A DNA stretch of 64,000 nucleotides, taken from the NCBI GenBank assembly GCA_040905665.1, contig JBBDRD010000028.1, positions 1 through 64,000 on the forward strand. Reading direction: 5' to 3'. Shown piece after piece: positions 16,184 to 24,893 of this stretch. The position numbers were made by a program, and so were the translations under genes. The notes under the pieces are model-generated. The model did not search any database. It saw nothing but the letters and a program-made list of their open reading frames with translations, and had not been told where the DNA came from. This DNA is from DASVCN01 sp040905665 (GTDB lineage Bacteria; Deinococcota; Deinococci; Deinococcales; Trueperaceae). The number at the start of each line of letters is the position of its first letter. The stretch's first letter is position 1.

Positions 16184-16701
16184 GCGATCCGCAAGGGGAC
16201 GCCAAGGGGTGGCGCGCCTGGACGCCGCTCAACGCGTTCCTGCGAGCCCCGCGGCCAGATAGGCAGTTGGCGTCCGCTGCGCTCCGTGTCGCCTTTGCCG
16301 GGATGTTCGTGGCGCAGTGCGGTGTGGCTGTTGTGGTAGGCGCCGTGGTCCTGCTGTTGAGCGAACCTCAATCTGGCCCTGCTTTCGGCGGTGGCTCCGC
16401 TTTGGGGATGGTGCTGGCGGCGTTGGCGCTACTGCAATGCGTGCTTGGCATGGCGCTGCCCGACGCACTGGCCCGCTCGGGGAGCAAAGGCAGCGTCCTG
16501 TCGGCCACCTTGCTGGCTGCCGTGCTTCTGGCGACACCGGGCTGGTTCCTGATGCTGGCACTGATAACCGGGCAACGCTGGCTGCCGGTCGTTCTGTTGG
16601 GGATAGCCGCAATGTGCGCCTATACGTTGGGGTTCATGCTCACCGGACGGTTGGCCGGACGTGTGGCGGCAGCCTCTCGACAGGCGAGTTCGAACGGCTG
16701 A
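16180..16701 (+). CDS. Four-helix hypothetical membrane protein
   Basis: A protein of about 173 residues with four predicted membrane helices in pairs: AFAGMFVAQCGVAVVVGAVV, then ALGMVLAALALLQCVLGMAL, then SATLLAAVLLATPGWFLML and VVLLGIAAMCAYTLGFMLTG. No catalytic motif is visible and I do not recognise the family. The start is uncertain: CTG 16180 overlaps the preceding stop and has gaggag upstream; TTG 16144 and ATG 16303 are alternatives. It probably belongs to the MATE operon. Confidence 0.6.
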   Translation: MSDPQGDAKGWRAWTPLNAFLRAPRPDRQLASAALRVAFAGMFVAQCGVAVVVGAVVLLLSEPQSGPAFGGGSALGMVLAALALLQCVLGMALPDALARSGSKGSVLSATLLAAVLLATPGWFLMLALITGQRWLPVVLLGIAAMCAYTLGFMLTGRLAGRVAAASRQASSNG

Positions 16702-16751
16702 GGCCGCGAGCAACCGCCGGAATCGCGCTAGGAGCGTGTTACACCTGCTTT

Positions 16752-17297
16752 ATGGAGATTTTCAAGCTCTTCTACTCTTTTGCCAAAGTCGGTCTGTTCG
16801 GGTTCGGTGGTGGACCCTCCATGATCCCCTTGATTCAGGAGGAGGTCGTCGAGATCCAGGCGTGGCTCACCAGGGAGGAGTTCCTCGATGCTTTCGCCTT
16901 CGGTAATACCCTCCCAGGTCCGATCGCCACCAAACTCGCCGGCTACGTCGGATACAAGGTGGCGGGAGTGGGCGGCGCCGTCTCGGGGCTGCTCGGCATG
17001 ACGGTTCCGACCATCATCTTCATGGTGGCGCTGGCTGGGCTCTACGCCCGCTACCGCGAGGCTCCGGCGCTGGCAGGCTTCCTTCGGGGGGTGCGACCGG
17101 TCGTCATCGCCCTCCTCCTCATGGTGGTGTGGCAGTTCGTTCCCAGCGCTTTCGGTCCTCCAAGCCAGTGGTTGGGATCCTGGGCGCTGTGGCTGGTCGC
17201 AGCCGCCGCATTCGTACTGGGCGTGTTCTACAACGTGCATCCTGCTGTACTGATCGTTGCCGGTGGCGCGCTTGGCGTGCTCGTCCTACGCGCCTGA
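16752..17297 (+). CDS. Short-chain chromate transporter (CHR family)
   Basis: A 181-residue membrane protein equal to one CHR domain. Motifs are VGLFGFGGGPSMIPLIQEEV near the N-terminus and FAFGNTLPGPIATKLAGYVG after the first helices. Long CHR proteins contain two such domains, and short ones usually occur as adjacent pairs of opposite topology; no second CHR gene is visible here, so it may act as a homodimer or have a partner elsewhere. Chromate or sulfate transport is inferred from the family. ATG 16752 begins MEIFKLFYSFAKVG, the usual family start. Confidence 0.85.
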   Translation: MEIFKLFYSFAKVGLFGFGGGPSMIPLIQEEVVEIQAWLTREEFLDAFAFGNTLPGPIATKLAGYVGYKVAGVGGAVSGLLGMTVPTIIFMVALAGLYARYREAPALAGFLRGVRPVVIALLLMVVWQFVPSAFGPPSQWLGSWALWLVAAAAFVLGVFYNVHPAVLIVAGGALGVLVLRA

Positions 17298-17376
17298 AGT
17301 CACGGCGGCACTGCCTGCCGCCCCTCTCATTAGCCTGCTCGACGCTCGGCTGAGCGCGTGCGCAGGGGAGTAAAGC

Positions 17377-18957
17377 ATGGATTTCACCCTTCCCTATCCG
17401 TCCAGGCGAGCGCCGGTCTTTGCTCACAATACCGTTGCCGCATCTCAACCACTGGCGGCCCAGGCCGGGCTCAGCATGCTGCAGGCGGGCGGTAATGCGG
17501 TGGACGCAGCTCTTGCTACGGCCATAACCCTCACGGTGGTGGAGCCGACCGGAAACGGCATCGGTTCCGACGCGTTCGCGATAGTTCATGACGGGGATCA
17601 GCTGCACGGCTTGAACGCATCCGGTCGTTCCCCTGCCTCTTGGACCGCCGAGCGTTTCGCCCAGAGCGGGCTCCCGCAACGCGGTTGGGAGAGTGTCACT
17701 GTCCCGGGCGCGGTGTCCGCCTGGGAGGCGCTGTCGACGCGTTTCGGGCGTCTGGAGTTTCGCAGACTCTTCGAGCCGGCAATGCATTACGCCCGCGAAG
17801 GGTTCGTCGTCACGCCTCACGTGGCTCGACTCTGGTCGTTGGCGGCCCCGTTGTTGGCTGTCCATGAAGAGTTCCGGCGCGGTTTTCTACCCCAGGGCCG
17901 CTCTCCGAAGGCGGGCGAATCGTTCCGCTATCCCGAGCAGGCGGCTACTCTGGAGAGGATCGCCGAGAGTCGCGGCGAGGACTTCTACCGTGGCGAGTTG
18001 GCCGAGAAGATCGCTGCCGACGCGCACCGCAACGGCGCGGCTTTGAGCGAGGAGGATTTGGCTTCCCACCGGGTCGACTGGACGGGCACCATCAGCGCTT
18101 CGTTCGGCGCTGTCGAGTTGCACGAAATCCCGCCAAATGGGCAGGGCCTGGCCGCACTGCTGGCGCTGGGAATCTTGCGGCACCTGCCGATCGGAGAGTA
18201 CGGCGTCGATACCGCCGACAACCTGCACCTGCAGATCGAGGCGATGAAACTCGCCTTCGCCGACGCCTACCGTTACATCTCGGACGAGCGGTCGCTGGAT
18301 CTGCAACCAAGCGAGCTGCTCGACGATGACTACCTCGCCCAACGGGCCGCGCTCGTCGACCCGAAGCGGGCCCAAGAACCGGTGTATGGGCGGCCGCCGG
18401 CCGGCGGAACCGTGTACTTGAGCGCAGCCGATGACCAGGGGATGATGGTCTCGTTCATTCAGTCCAACTATCGCGGTTTTGGTTCAGGGATAGTGATACC
18501 AGGAACCGGTATCAGCTTGCAGAACCGGGGGGCGGGCTTCACCCTCGAACCAGGTCATCCCAACCGGCTAGCTGGTGGAAAGCGGCCGTTTCACACCATA
18601 ATTCCCGGCTTCCTTACGAGTTCGGGCAGCCCGCTGATGAGCTTCGGTGTGATGGGAGGCGCAATGCAGCCGCAGGGACACCTGCAGATGGTGCTTCGCA
18701 TCGCCCTGCACGGTCAGAACCCGCAAGCGGCGTGCGACGCGCCGCGGTGGCAGGTAATTGGCGGCCGTGACGTCGCCATAGAGCGCGGCTTCTCCGAGGC
18801 CACCTTGGACGAACTGGCGAGCCGCGGTCACCGTTTGCGGGAGAATGCCGAGGAGGAAAGCTTCGCGTTTGGCGGCGGACAGCTCATCTACCGGAGCGAG
18901 GACGGATACATCGCCGCCTCGGACCCGCGCAAGGACGGGCAGGCGGTAGGTTTCTGA
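17377..18957 (+). CDS. ggt: Gamma-glutamyltransferase family protein
   Basis: A 526-residue Ntn-hydrolase of the gamma-glutamyltranspeptidase family. It would self-cleave before Thr345 in GGTVYLSAADDQG, creating the catalytic N-terminal Thr. Other family segments are AASQPLAAQAGLSMLQAGGN, VEPTGNGIGSDAF, GSGIVIPGTGISLQNRGAGF and FGVMGGAMQPQGHLQM. It lacks an obvious signal peptide, unlike E. coli GGT, so it may be cytoplasmic and act as a glutathione, gamma-glutamyl-peptide or cephalosporin-like amide hydrolase. ATG 17377 has aggggag upstream. Confidence 0.88.
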   Translation: MDFTLPYPSRRAPVFAHNTVAASQPLAAQAGLSMLQAGGNAVDAALATAITLTVVEPTGNGIGSDAFAIVHDGDQLHGLNASGRSPASWTAERFAQSGLPQRGWESVTVPGAVSAWEALSTRFGRLEFRRLFEPAMHYAREGFVVTPHVARLWSLAAPLLAVHEEFRRGFLPQGRSPKAGESFRYPEQAATLERIAESRGEDFYRGELAEKIAADAHRNGAALSEEDLASHRVDWTGTISASFGAVELHEIPPNGQGLAALLALGILRHLPIGEYGVDTADNLHLQIEAMKLAFADAYRYISDERSLDLQPSELLDDDYLAQRAALVDPKRAQEPVYGRPPAGGTVYLSAADDQGMMVSFIQSNYRGFGSGIVIPGTGISLQNRGAGFTLEPGHPNRLAGGKRPFHTIIPGFLTSSGSPLMSFGVMGGAMQPQGHLQMVLRIALHGQNPQAACDAPRWQVIGGRDVAIERGFSEATLDELASRGHRLRENAEEESFAFGGGQLIYRSEDGYIAASDPRKDGQAVGF

Positions 18958-19057
18958 GCGGAATCCAAAATGGTAGTTGGCCGACACCGTGCGGCTGGTA
19001 CCGCGGTAGGCTCGGAGGATGCGATCGTGCTGCCGCGCGATCCGGAAAGGAACAACC

Positions 19058-19492
19058 ATGGACAACGCGCAATCTGGAAATGTCGTCCGCGTACACTACA
19101 CCGGGCGCCTGGACGACGGGAGTGTCTTCGACTCATCCGAAGGACGTGACCCGCTCGAGTTCACGCTAGGCAGTGGGCAAGTCATCACCGGCTTTGAGCG
19201 GGCGGTAAGCGGAATGGCTGTCGGTGAGACTCGTTCGACTCGCATTCCCGCCGACGAAGCCTACGGTCCCAGGCGGGAAGATCTGCTCCTCGAAGTAGAG
19301 CGCGAACAGATTCCCGAAGGCATCGAACTCTCCGTCGGTTCACAACTGCAACTACAGCAGGGCGACGGCCAGACGGTACCGGTTATGGTCGCGCAGTTGG
19401 ACGGCGAAAGCGTGACGCTAGACGCAAATCACCCCTTGGCCGGGCAGGACCTGACCTTCGAGCTGGAACTCGTAGAGGTCGCTCAGCCGTAA
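19058..19492 (+). CDS. SlyD-like FKBP peptidyl-prolyl isomerase
   Basis: A 144-residue FKBP-type isomerase. VRVHYTGRLDDGSVFDSS opens the FKBP domain, and GQVITGFERAVSGMAVGE is the active-site strand. Between about 70 and 120 an insert-in-flap chaperone domain is visible, with AYGPRREDLLLEVER and VMVAQLDGESVTLDANHPLA, followed by GQDLTFELELVEV. The His-rich metal-binding tail of E. coli SlyD is missing. ATG 19058 has ggaaagga upstream. It probably assists protein folding in the cytoplasm. Confidence 0.92.
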   Translation: MDNAQSGNVVRVHYTGRLDDGSVFDSSEGRDPLEFTLGSGQVITGFERAVSGMAVGETRSTRIPADEAYGPRREDLLLEVEREQIPEGIELSVGSQLQLQQGDGQTVPVMVAQLDGESVTLDANHPLAGQDLTFELELVEVAQP

Positions 19493-19501
19493 CGCAAGGG
19501 G

Positions 19502-19756
19502 TTAGCGCCTTCCGCGGATCAAACCGACTATCGCCAGTAGCACAACGGCGCCCAGTACCGCCACCAACATGCTGTAGATGTTGAACCCGGTTACGCCCTG
19601 GCCGCCGAAGAGACTGAATATCCAACCGCCGAGGAAGGCACCGACGATGCCTACCACGATGTCCATCAGGCAGCCTTGTTCGCGGTTGGTACCCATGATC
19701 AGGCTCGCGATCCAACCGGCAAGAGCGCCCAGAATGATCCATATCAAGAATCCCAC
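19502..19756 (-). CDS. GlsB/YeaQ/YmgE-family membrane protein
   Basis: An 84-residue three-helix membrane protein of the 'transglycosylase-associated' family. Signatures are GALAGWIASLIMG and DIVVGIVGAFLGGWIFSLFG. Its function is not established; expression is often stress-linked. GTG 19756 is chosen because gagaggag lies five bases upstream; an earlier start at 19771 would add five residues. It is convergent with the FKBP gene, with nine bases between the stops. Confidence 0.88.
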   Translation of the reverse strand: MGFLIWIILGALAGWIASLIMGTNREQGCLMDIVVGIVGAFLGGWIFSLFGGQGVTGFNIYSMLVAVLGAVVLLAIVGLIRGRR

Positions 19757-19923
19757 GTCTACTCCTCTCACGTCGCTTGCAACCGTGAATATAGCGAGAT
19801 GTGGACGTTCTTGCCGTGTCGAGAGCCCCGATTACGAGCATTAGCTGGCCAGGAATTGTCGGCGGTCAGCCGCTAAGCGACTAGCGAGGCCAGCGGCCGG
19901 GGTGCTCGGGCGACGGCCGGGAC

Positions 19924-20934
19924 TCAGTAGCGCCTACCGCCTATTTTGGCCTCCTGCAGCAGGTGCTCGAAGTCCAGCGCCTTCGCGGTTCCGATGACCA
20001 CCGCATCGGTTGGATTCTCGGCCACAGCAACGGGAATATTCACGGCTTGCTGGAGGAAGGTGTCGAGGCGCCGCAAGAGTGCCCCTCCGCCGGTCATTAC
20101 GATGCCGCGTTCGATCACATCGGAGACGAGCTCGGGAGGAGCCTGCTCGAGCACCCGGCGAACGCCGCCGGAGATCTTGTCGAGGGAGCTTTCCAACGCC
20201 GCTATCACATCCTCGGTGGTGATCTCGATCGACTTGGGCATGCCGTCTATCAGGTCACGGCCCCGAACCTCGGTAGTCCGGTTTTCGTCGTCGGCAAGTA
20301 TCGTTGCCGCGCCGACCTCGCGCTTGATCGCTTCGGCGGTACGGTCACCGATCAGCAGATTGTGCTGAGCCTTGACGAAACGCACTATCTCCTGGTCGAA
20401 GGTGTTGCCGGCGATCCGTAGCGAGTCCGACACGACGATTCCACCCATGCTGATGATGGCGATGTCTGTCGTTCCTCCGCCGATGTCCACCACCATCGAG
20501 CCGATCGGTTCGGCGATGTCGATCCCGGCGCCGATAGCTCCCGCTACCGGTTCCTCGATCAGGTACGCCTTGCGGGCGCCGATCTCGTTCATCGCCTGTA
20601 GCACCGCCCGCTTCTCCACCTCGGTGATGCCGCTGGGGATGCACACCATGATGTTTGGCCGCAGGAATCGACCCGGGCCCGACAGAACCTTGCGAATGAA
20701 CGCCTTCAACATCTTTTCTGTAAGAGTGTAGTCGGCGATTACGCCTTGGTCCATGGGCCGAATGGCGGTGATGTTGCCCGGTGTGCGCCCCAGCATCCGG
20801 TACGCCTCTTCGCCCACCGCCTTTACGGTCGTAGTTCCCTTTATCACCGCGATTACCGCGGGCTCACGCAGCAACACGCCCTTGCCTTTTACGTGGATTC
20901 GCACATTGGTTGTTCCCAGGTCTACACCGATCAT
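19924..20934 (-). CDS. mreB: MreB/Mbl actin-like cell-shape protein
   Basis: A 336-residue bacterial actin that forms membrane-associated filaments guiding lateral wall synthesis. Visible motifs are the phosphate 1 loop MIGVDLGTTNVRIHVKGKG, phosphate 2 VVDIGGGTTDIAIIS, and the adenosine loop IVMTGGGALLRRLD. Length is normal for MreB (about 340). ATG 20934 has TAGTGT seven bases upstream and no Shine-Dalgarno. No mreC, mreD or mrdB follows, so it is an isolated copy; Mbl-type paralogues are sometimes solitary. Confidence 0.93.
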   Translation of the reverse strand: MIGVDLGTTNVRIHVKGKGVLLREPAVIAVIKGTTTVKAVGEEAYRMLGRTPGNITAIRPMDQGVIADYTLTEKMLKAFIRKVLSGPGRFLRPNIMVCIPSGITEVEKRAVLQAMNEIGARKAYLIEEPVAGAIGAGIDIAEPIGSMVVDIGGGTTDIAIISMGGIVVSDSLRIAGNTFDQEIVRFVKAQHNLLIGDRTAEAIKREVGAATILADDENRTTEVRGRDLIDGMPKSIEITTEDVIAALESSLDKISGGVRRVLEQAPPELVSDVIERGIVMTGGGALLRRLDTFLQQAVNIPVAVAENPTDAVVIGTAKALDFEHLLQEAKIGGRRY

Positions 20935-20941
20935 CCTGCAC

Positions 20942-20947
20942 ACACTA
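20942..20947 (-). promoter_or_regulatory. -10-like element of mreB
   Basis: TAGTGT on the minus strand, seven bases before the mreB ATG. Confidence 0.35.
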
Positions 20948-21327
20948 ACAACAATCGATGAGACGCGGCTCAGGAGCGCGACGAACCGCGGCCGGGCATC
21001 TCTCCTCCCATCGACCGCGTCATCCCTGCAAGCGAGGCGGAGGAAGCACATGAGCGCATGGAGTCGAACAGGAACATCGGAAAGATCGTTCTGAGCTTCG
21101 GAAACGAAAGGTAGGAAGAGCTAGACGACAATAGGCTGAACAACGGTGGCGGGCGACCGCTTGAGCAAATCTGTTGAAGGTGACCGCCCGCGCTCAGGTT
21201 CGCCTTGCGTTCCGGCAATCGAGTGTGGCGGCTTCGCTCGAAGACGCTCTCGAAGACGCTACTTTCGGCGAAGCCCGAACTGTCTAGCGCAGACTATGCG
21301 GGAGCCTGTGCGCAGGGGAGTTCGTAA
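20948..21327. other. 380-base intergenic region between mreB and csaB
   Basis: I see no convincing gene. ORFs of 80-90 codons here are low-complexity and lack ribosome-binding sites. The stretch contains a tandem ctcgaagacgct (about 21237-21260) and presumably the divergent promoters of mreB and csaB. Confidence 0.4.
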
Positions 21328-22467
21328 ATGCCTACTATCGGGATCGTTGGCTCTTATGGGGGCCTTAATACTGGTGATGAAGCCATCTTTACCTGCCTCT
21401 CGCGGGAGATTCGCCGGGTAATTCCCGACGCCCGGCTAGTGGTCTTTTCCCGCAACGCCGAGCACACCAGGGACAACTACACTGTGTACAAAGTGGTTCC
21501 GGTTCGGGAGCTCACGCGCGAAGAGGTGGCGCAGGAGGTCCGGGCGCTCGATCTGCTCGTACTCGGCGGCGGTGGCATTCTCTTCGACGCCGAGGTGCTG
21601 ACCTTTCTGCGTGAGGTACGACTGGCCCAGCAGTTCAACATCCCTACATTCGCCGCTAGCGTTGGCGCCGGACCCCTCTCGGGAAGGGAAGGTCGAGAGG
21701 CGGCTCGGGTGGCGCTTGACGACATGAGGGGTATCACCGTACGGGACATGGAGGCAAAGCGTCTGCTGGAGGAGATCGGTGTGGCACGGGATATTGAGGT
21801 CACAGCCGACCCTGCCTGGCTTTTGGAGCCGGAACCGTTCACGGATGAGATGCTGCTGCGAGAAGGAATCAATTCGGACACGCCGCTGGTAGGCTTCTCG
21901 ATACGGGAGCCGGGGGGCGCCGCGCCGGGCCTCGACGAGAGCGAGTACCATCGCCTGTTGGCCGACGCTGCAGACTTTGCGGTCGAGAGATATCAGACCG
22001 ACATCGTTTTCGTGCCGATGGAGCGCGCCGACATTCGCCATGCCCACCAAGTGATCGCCGACATGACCAATGCCGAACAAGCGACGGTTCTCAAGGGCTC
22101 GTACCCGCCCAGTCAGGTGCTCGGCCTGGTTTCGCGCTTCCGGTTGGCGGTGGGAATGCGACTCCACTTTCTGATCTTCTGCGCCCTCTCACGGGTGCCG
22201 TTCCTGCCGCTGCCTTATGCGGGCAAGGTTAGCAGCATGATGCAGGCGTTGGAGTTGCCGGTTGAGAGCATGGTGCAAGAGGGCAGGGCAGGCCGCCTCC
22301 TGGCGTCGGTCGACCGTCTTTGGGACGGCCGCGAGGAGCGCCGGGAGCATCTCGAGGGTAGAGTTCCCGAGCTGCAGGACCGGGCAAGGCGAACGGTAGC
22401 TCTACTACATGAAGTGCTAGACGGGACTTCTGGCGATACAGTCCCGAGAGCCGGCGCGGGAGGATAG
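21328..22467 (+). CDS. csaB: Polysaccharide pyruvyl transferase CsaB
   Basis: A 379-residue enzyme that adds ketal-linked pyruvate to secondary cell-wall polymer, creating the binding site for SLH domains of S-layer and outer-envelope proteins. The N-terminal IGIVGSYGGLNTGDEAIF, the central LLVLGGGGILFDAE and the C-terminal FRLAVGMRLHFLIFCALSRV are typical of CsaB. Pyruvylation-dependent S-layer anchoring is known in Thermus and Bacillus, so an SLH-protein envelope is expected here. ATG 21328 has caggggag upstream. The following oxidoreductase starts two bases after the stop. Confidence 0.9.
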   Translation: MPTIGIVGSYGGLNTGDEAIFTCLSREIRRVIPDARLVVFSRNAEHTRDNYTVYKVVPVRELTREEVAQEVRALDLLVLGGGGILFDAEVLTFLREVRLAQQFNIPTFAASVGAGPLSGREGREAARVALDDMRGITVRDMEAKRLLEEIGVARDIEVTADPAWLLEPEPFTDEMLLREGINSDTPLVGFSIREPGGAAPGLDESEYHRLLADAADFAVERYQTDIVFVPMERADIRHAHQVIADMTNAEQATVLKGSYPPSQVLGLVSRFRLAVGMRLHFLIFCALSRVPFLPLPYAGKVSSMMQALELPVESMVQEGRAGRLLASVDRLWDGREERREHLEGRVPELQDRARRTVALLHEVLDGTSGDTVPRAGAGG

Positions 22468-22468
22468 T

Positions 22469-23890
22469 TTGCCACCACTAAAACCGCCCGGCGCCTCTCA
22501 GCACGTCACCCTGCCGCCTAGGGAAGCCCGCGTTGGCGCGAAGGTGGATGTGCTGGTAGTGGGAGGTGGCCCGGCCGGTCTTGGCGCTGCGCTGGGCGCC
22601 GCCTGGGCCGGCGCCGAGGTTGTGTTGGCCGAGAGGTATGGTTTCCTGGGCGGAAACGCAACCGCCGCACTGGTGATGCCGCTGATGTCTCACCGCACTC
22701 AGAGCCAGCCGGCGGCCAACCCAGACCTCACCAGGCTGCTTCCCGCCGACCATGGACCGGGTGATCCGGTCGTTGCGGGCGCCCTCGAGATCCTCTTGCA
22801 CCGGCTGGTGACCGGCGGCTGGGCAACGACTCCCAGTGAGGACACCGGCTTCACTGTTCCATTCGATCCCGAGGGGTTCAAGGGTGTGGCGCTCGAATTG
22901 CTCGACGAGGCGAGGGTGCAGTTCTTGCTCCATTCATTCGCCAGCGGAGTCGTCGAGGGGGACGATGGCCCGGAAGGAGTGGTGTTCGAAACCAAGTCGG
23001 GCCCGCTGGTCATCTACGCCGATGCGATCGTCGATTGCACGGGTGATGGTGACGTGGCGGCCGCTTCAGGGGCCGACTGCCGCGTTGGACGCGAGGAGGA
23101 CGGCCTGGTTCAGCCGATGACGCTGATGTTCCGGATGGTGGAGTTCGAGCGTCCCGAGTTCACATCTTACGTGCGGGAGAATCCCGACCAGTGGCGAGGA
23201 GTTCATGGCCTCTGGTCGTTGATCGAGGAAGCAACGAAGGCCGGCGAGCTCGACCTGCCGAGGGAGGACATTCTGCTCTTCGCCACGCCACACGAGCGGG
23301 AGCTGAGTGTCAACAGCACGCGGGTTGGTGGGACGTTGGGAATCGATGTATGGGACCTGACGCGCGCCGAATGGCAGAGTCGCCGGCAGCTGCGTGAGAT
23401 CGACGCCTTCCTCAGGAAGTACGTTCCCGGTTTTGCCAACGCTTACGTGGCTCAGAGCGGCGTTCAGATAGGTGTGCGCGAGACTCGGCGGATAGTGGGA
23501 GACTATGTTCTTACCGGGGCCGACGTTGTTTCCGCTCGCCAGTTCGACGATGTGGTCGCAAGGGGCGCCTATCCGATCGACATCCACAATCCGAGCGGTA
23601 AGGGAACGGTCCTCAAGAGGCTGCCGCCGGGCGAGGCCTATGACATTCCGCTGAGGTGCCTGTTGCCGCGGGGTGTGGAGGGATTGCTGGTGGCCGGCCG
23701 CTGCATTTCGGGAACGCACGAAGCTCATTCGTCGTATCGGGTTACGCCCATCGCCATGGCAACCGGACAGGCTGCCGGCGTTTGCGCGGCCATGGCTTCT
23801 TCGCGGCGCCAGACGCCGCGAGAGGTGCCAAGCGAGGAAGTTCAGCGCGTCTTGCTGTCGCAGGGGGCGAATTTGCGTGACTTGGGGTAG
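22469..23890 (+). CDS. FAD-dependent oxidoreductase (FAD_oxidored type)
   Basis: A 473-residue flavoprotein. The dinucleotide-binding motif VLVVGGGPAGLGAALGAAWA is at about residues 28-47, with ERYGFLGGNATAALVMPLM after it. VDCTGDGDVAAASGADCRVG and the C-terminal GRCISGTHEAHSSYRVTPIA are hallmarks of a family of poorly characterised FAD oxidoreductases acting on soluble substrates. The substrate cannot be deduced. TTG 22469 directly follows csaB, suggesting co-transcription, though a shared role is not obvious. Confidence 0.8.
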   Translation: MPPLKPPGASQHVTLPPREARVGAKVDVLVVGGGPAGLGAALGAAWAGAEVVLAERYGFLGGNATAALVMPLMSHRTQSQPAANPDLTRLLPADHGPGDPVVAGALEILLHRLVTGGWATTPSEDTGFTVPFDPEGFKGVALELLDEARVQFLLHSFASGVVEGDDGPEGVVFETKSGPLVIYADAIVDCTGDGDVAAASGADCRVGREEDGLVQPMTLMFRMVEFERPEFTSYVRENPDQWRGVHGLWSLIEEATKAGELDLPREDILLFATPHERELSVNSTRVGGTLGIDVWDLTRAEWQSRRQLREIDAFLRKYVPGFANAYVAQSGVQIGVRETRRIVGDYVLTGADVVSARQFDDVVARGAYPIDIHNPSGKGTVLKRLPPGEAYDIPLRCLLPRGVEGLLVAGRCISGTHEAHSSYRVTPIAMATGQAAGVCAAMASSRRQTPREVPSEEVQRVLLSQGANLRDLG

Positions 23891-24117
23891 GAAATCGAAC
23901 CGACTGACTATAGGCAATAAAAAGAAGCGGAATAAAGAACCAGGCATAAAAAAGAACTCTGGAAGGACCTCCGCCGGGGGGGCAGCGGGGTGCGGAGATG
24001 CAACTCCCAAAGTTCTAGAATGAAGTCTAACAGAATTCCCTGTAATTGCAAGGCAGTGACGACCCCAAACAGTAGACTATGCGCTTTTCCACAACCGCCG
24101 GCCGCGCATGCCGAGCT

Positions 24118-24123
24118 TATACT
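24118..24123 (+). promoter_or_regulatory. -10 element of the methyltransferase gene (leaderless type)
   Basis: TATACT six bases before GTG 24130. This argues for GTG 24130 over the upstream ATG 24079 as the start. Confidence 0.5.
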
Positions 24124-24129
24124 CTCGCA

Positions 24130-24882
24130 GTGAATCATCCGCCCTTTAGCGCCCTGGCCGATATCTACGACCAGATAATGGCCGACGTCGAGTACGACGA
24201 GTGGCTTTATTTCATACTCAGCCAGGCTGGAATGCGCGGTTTTCGAAAGGGACCTGTGCTCGACCTTGGATGCGGCACCGGCAACATCACTATTCCACTG
24301 GCTGAACGCGGCCTCGATCCTACCGGTGTCGATTCTTCGGTGGAGATGTTGGCGGTTGCCAGGCGTAAGGCGCCGGAACTGGACTGGCGAAACGCCGATT
24401 TCACGTCGTTCGCGCTTGAGCGCCGCTTCTCGCTGGCAGTGTCGATCTTCGATTCCCTAAACAACCTGCTCACGAAGGAGCAGTTCCTGGCTGCCGCCAA
24501 CCGGGTCCGGGAGCATCTGCTACCCGGTGGACTCTTCCTGTTCGACGTCAACACGACCACCGGACTGCGCGACCTTTGGGAGGGCGGCCGCGTCGAGGGT
24601 TGGGCGGGGGAGATCTACTATCGTTGGACGCATAGTTACGACGCCGAAAGGGATTTGGCACGAGTCGAAGCGTACTGTGACGACGGTAAGCGCAGCTTTA
24701 CCGAGGTGCATTTCGAACGGCCGTTCGATCCGGACGAGGTGGTTTACTTACTGGAAGAGGCGGGTTTCAGCGAGATCGAAACGATCACCTATCCCAATGG
24801 GCTCCCGGCCGAGCCCGACGAGGAGCGGATCTGGGTCTTTGCCAGGGTGGCTGGGGCAGACGCCGGAGCGGACCGCGCCTAA
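24130..24882 (+). CDS. Class I SAM-dependent methyltransferase
   Basis: A 250-residue methyltransferase of the UbiE/Methyltransf_25 type. SAM-binding motif I is LDLGCGTGN (44-52), followed by GVDSSVEMLAVARRKAPEL (motif II region) and LLPGGLFLFDVNT (post-motif III). The start FSALADIYDQIMADVEYDEW matches a family of small-molecule methyltransferases common in Gram-positives and Deinococcota. The acceptor is unknown. GTG 24130 is chosen because a -10 hexamer lies six bases upstream and there is no Shine-Dalgarno. Confidence 0.85.
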   Translation: MNHPPFSALADIYDQIMADVEYDEWLYFILSQAGMRGFRKGPVLDLGCGTGNITIPLAERGLDPTGVDSSVEMLAVARRKAPELDWRNADFTSFALERRFSLAVSIFDSLNNLLTKEQFLAAANRVREHLLPGGLFLFDVNTTTGLRDLWEGGRVEGWAGEIYYRWTHSYDAERDLARVEAYCDDGKRSFTEVHFERPFDPDEVVYLLEEAGFSEIETITYPNGLPAEPDEERIWVFARVAGADAGADRA

Positions 24883-24893
24883 TCAAACCCTGC

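Noticed and set aside
23960..24000. CTCCGC/GCGGAG hairpin after the FAD oxidoreductase gene
   Set aside because: A six-base stem with a G-rich 17-base loop and no T-tract is too weak to call a terminator.
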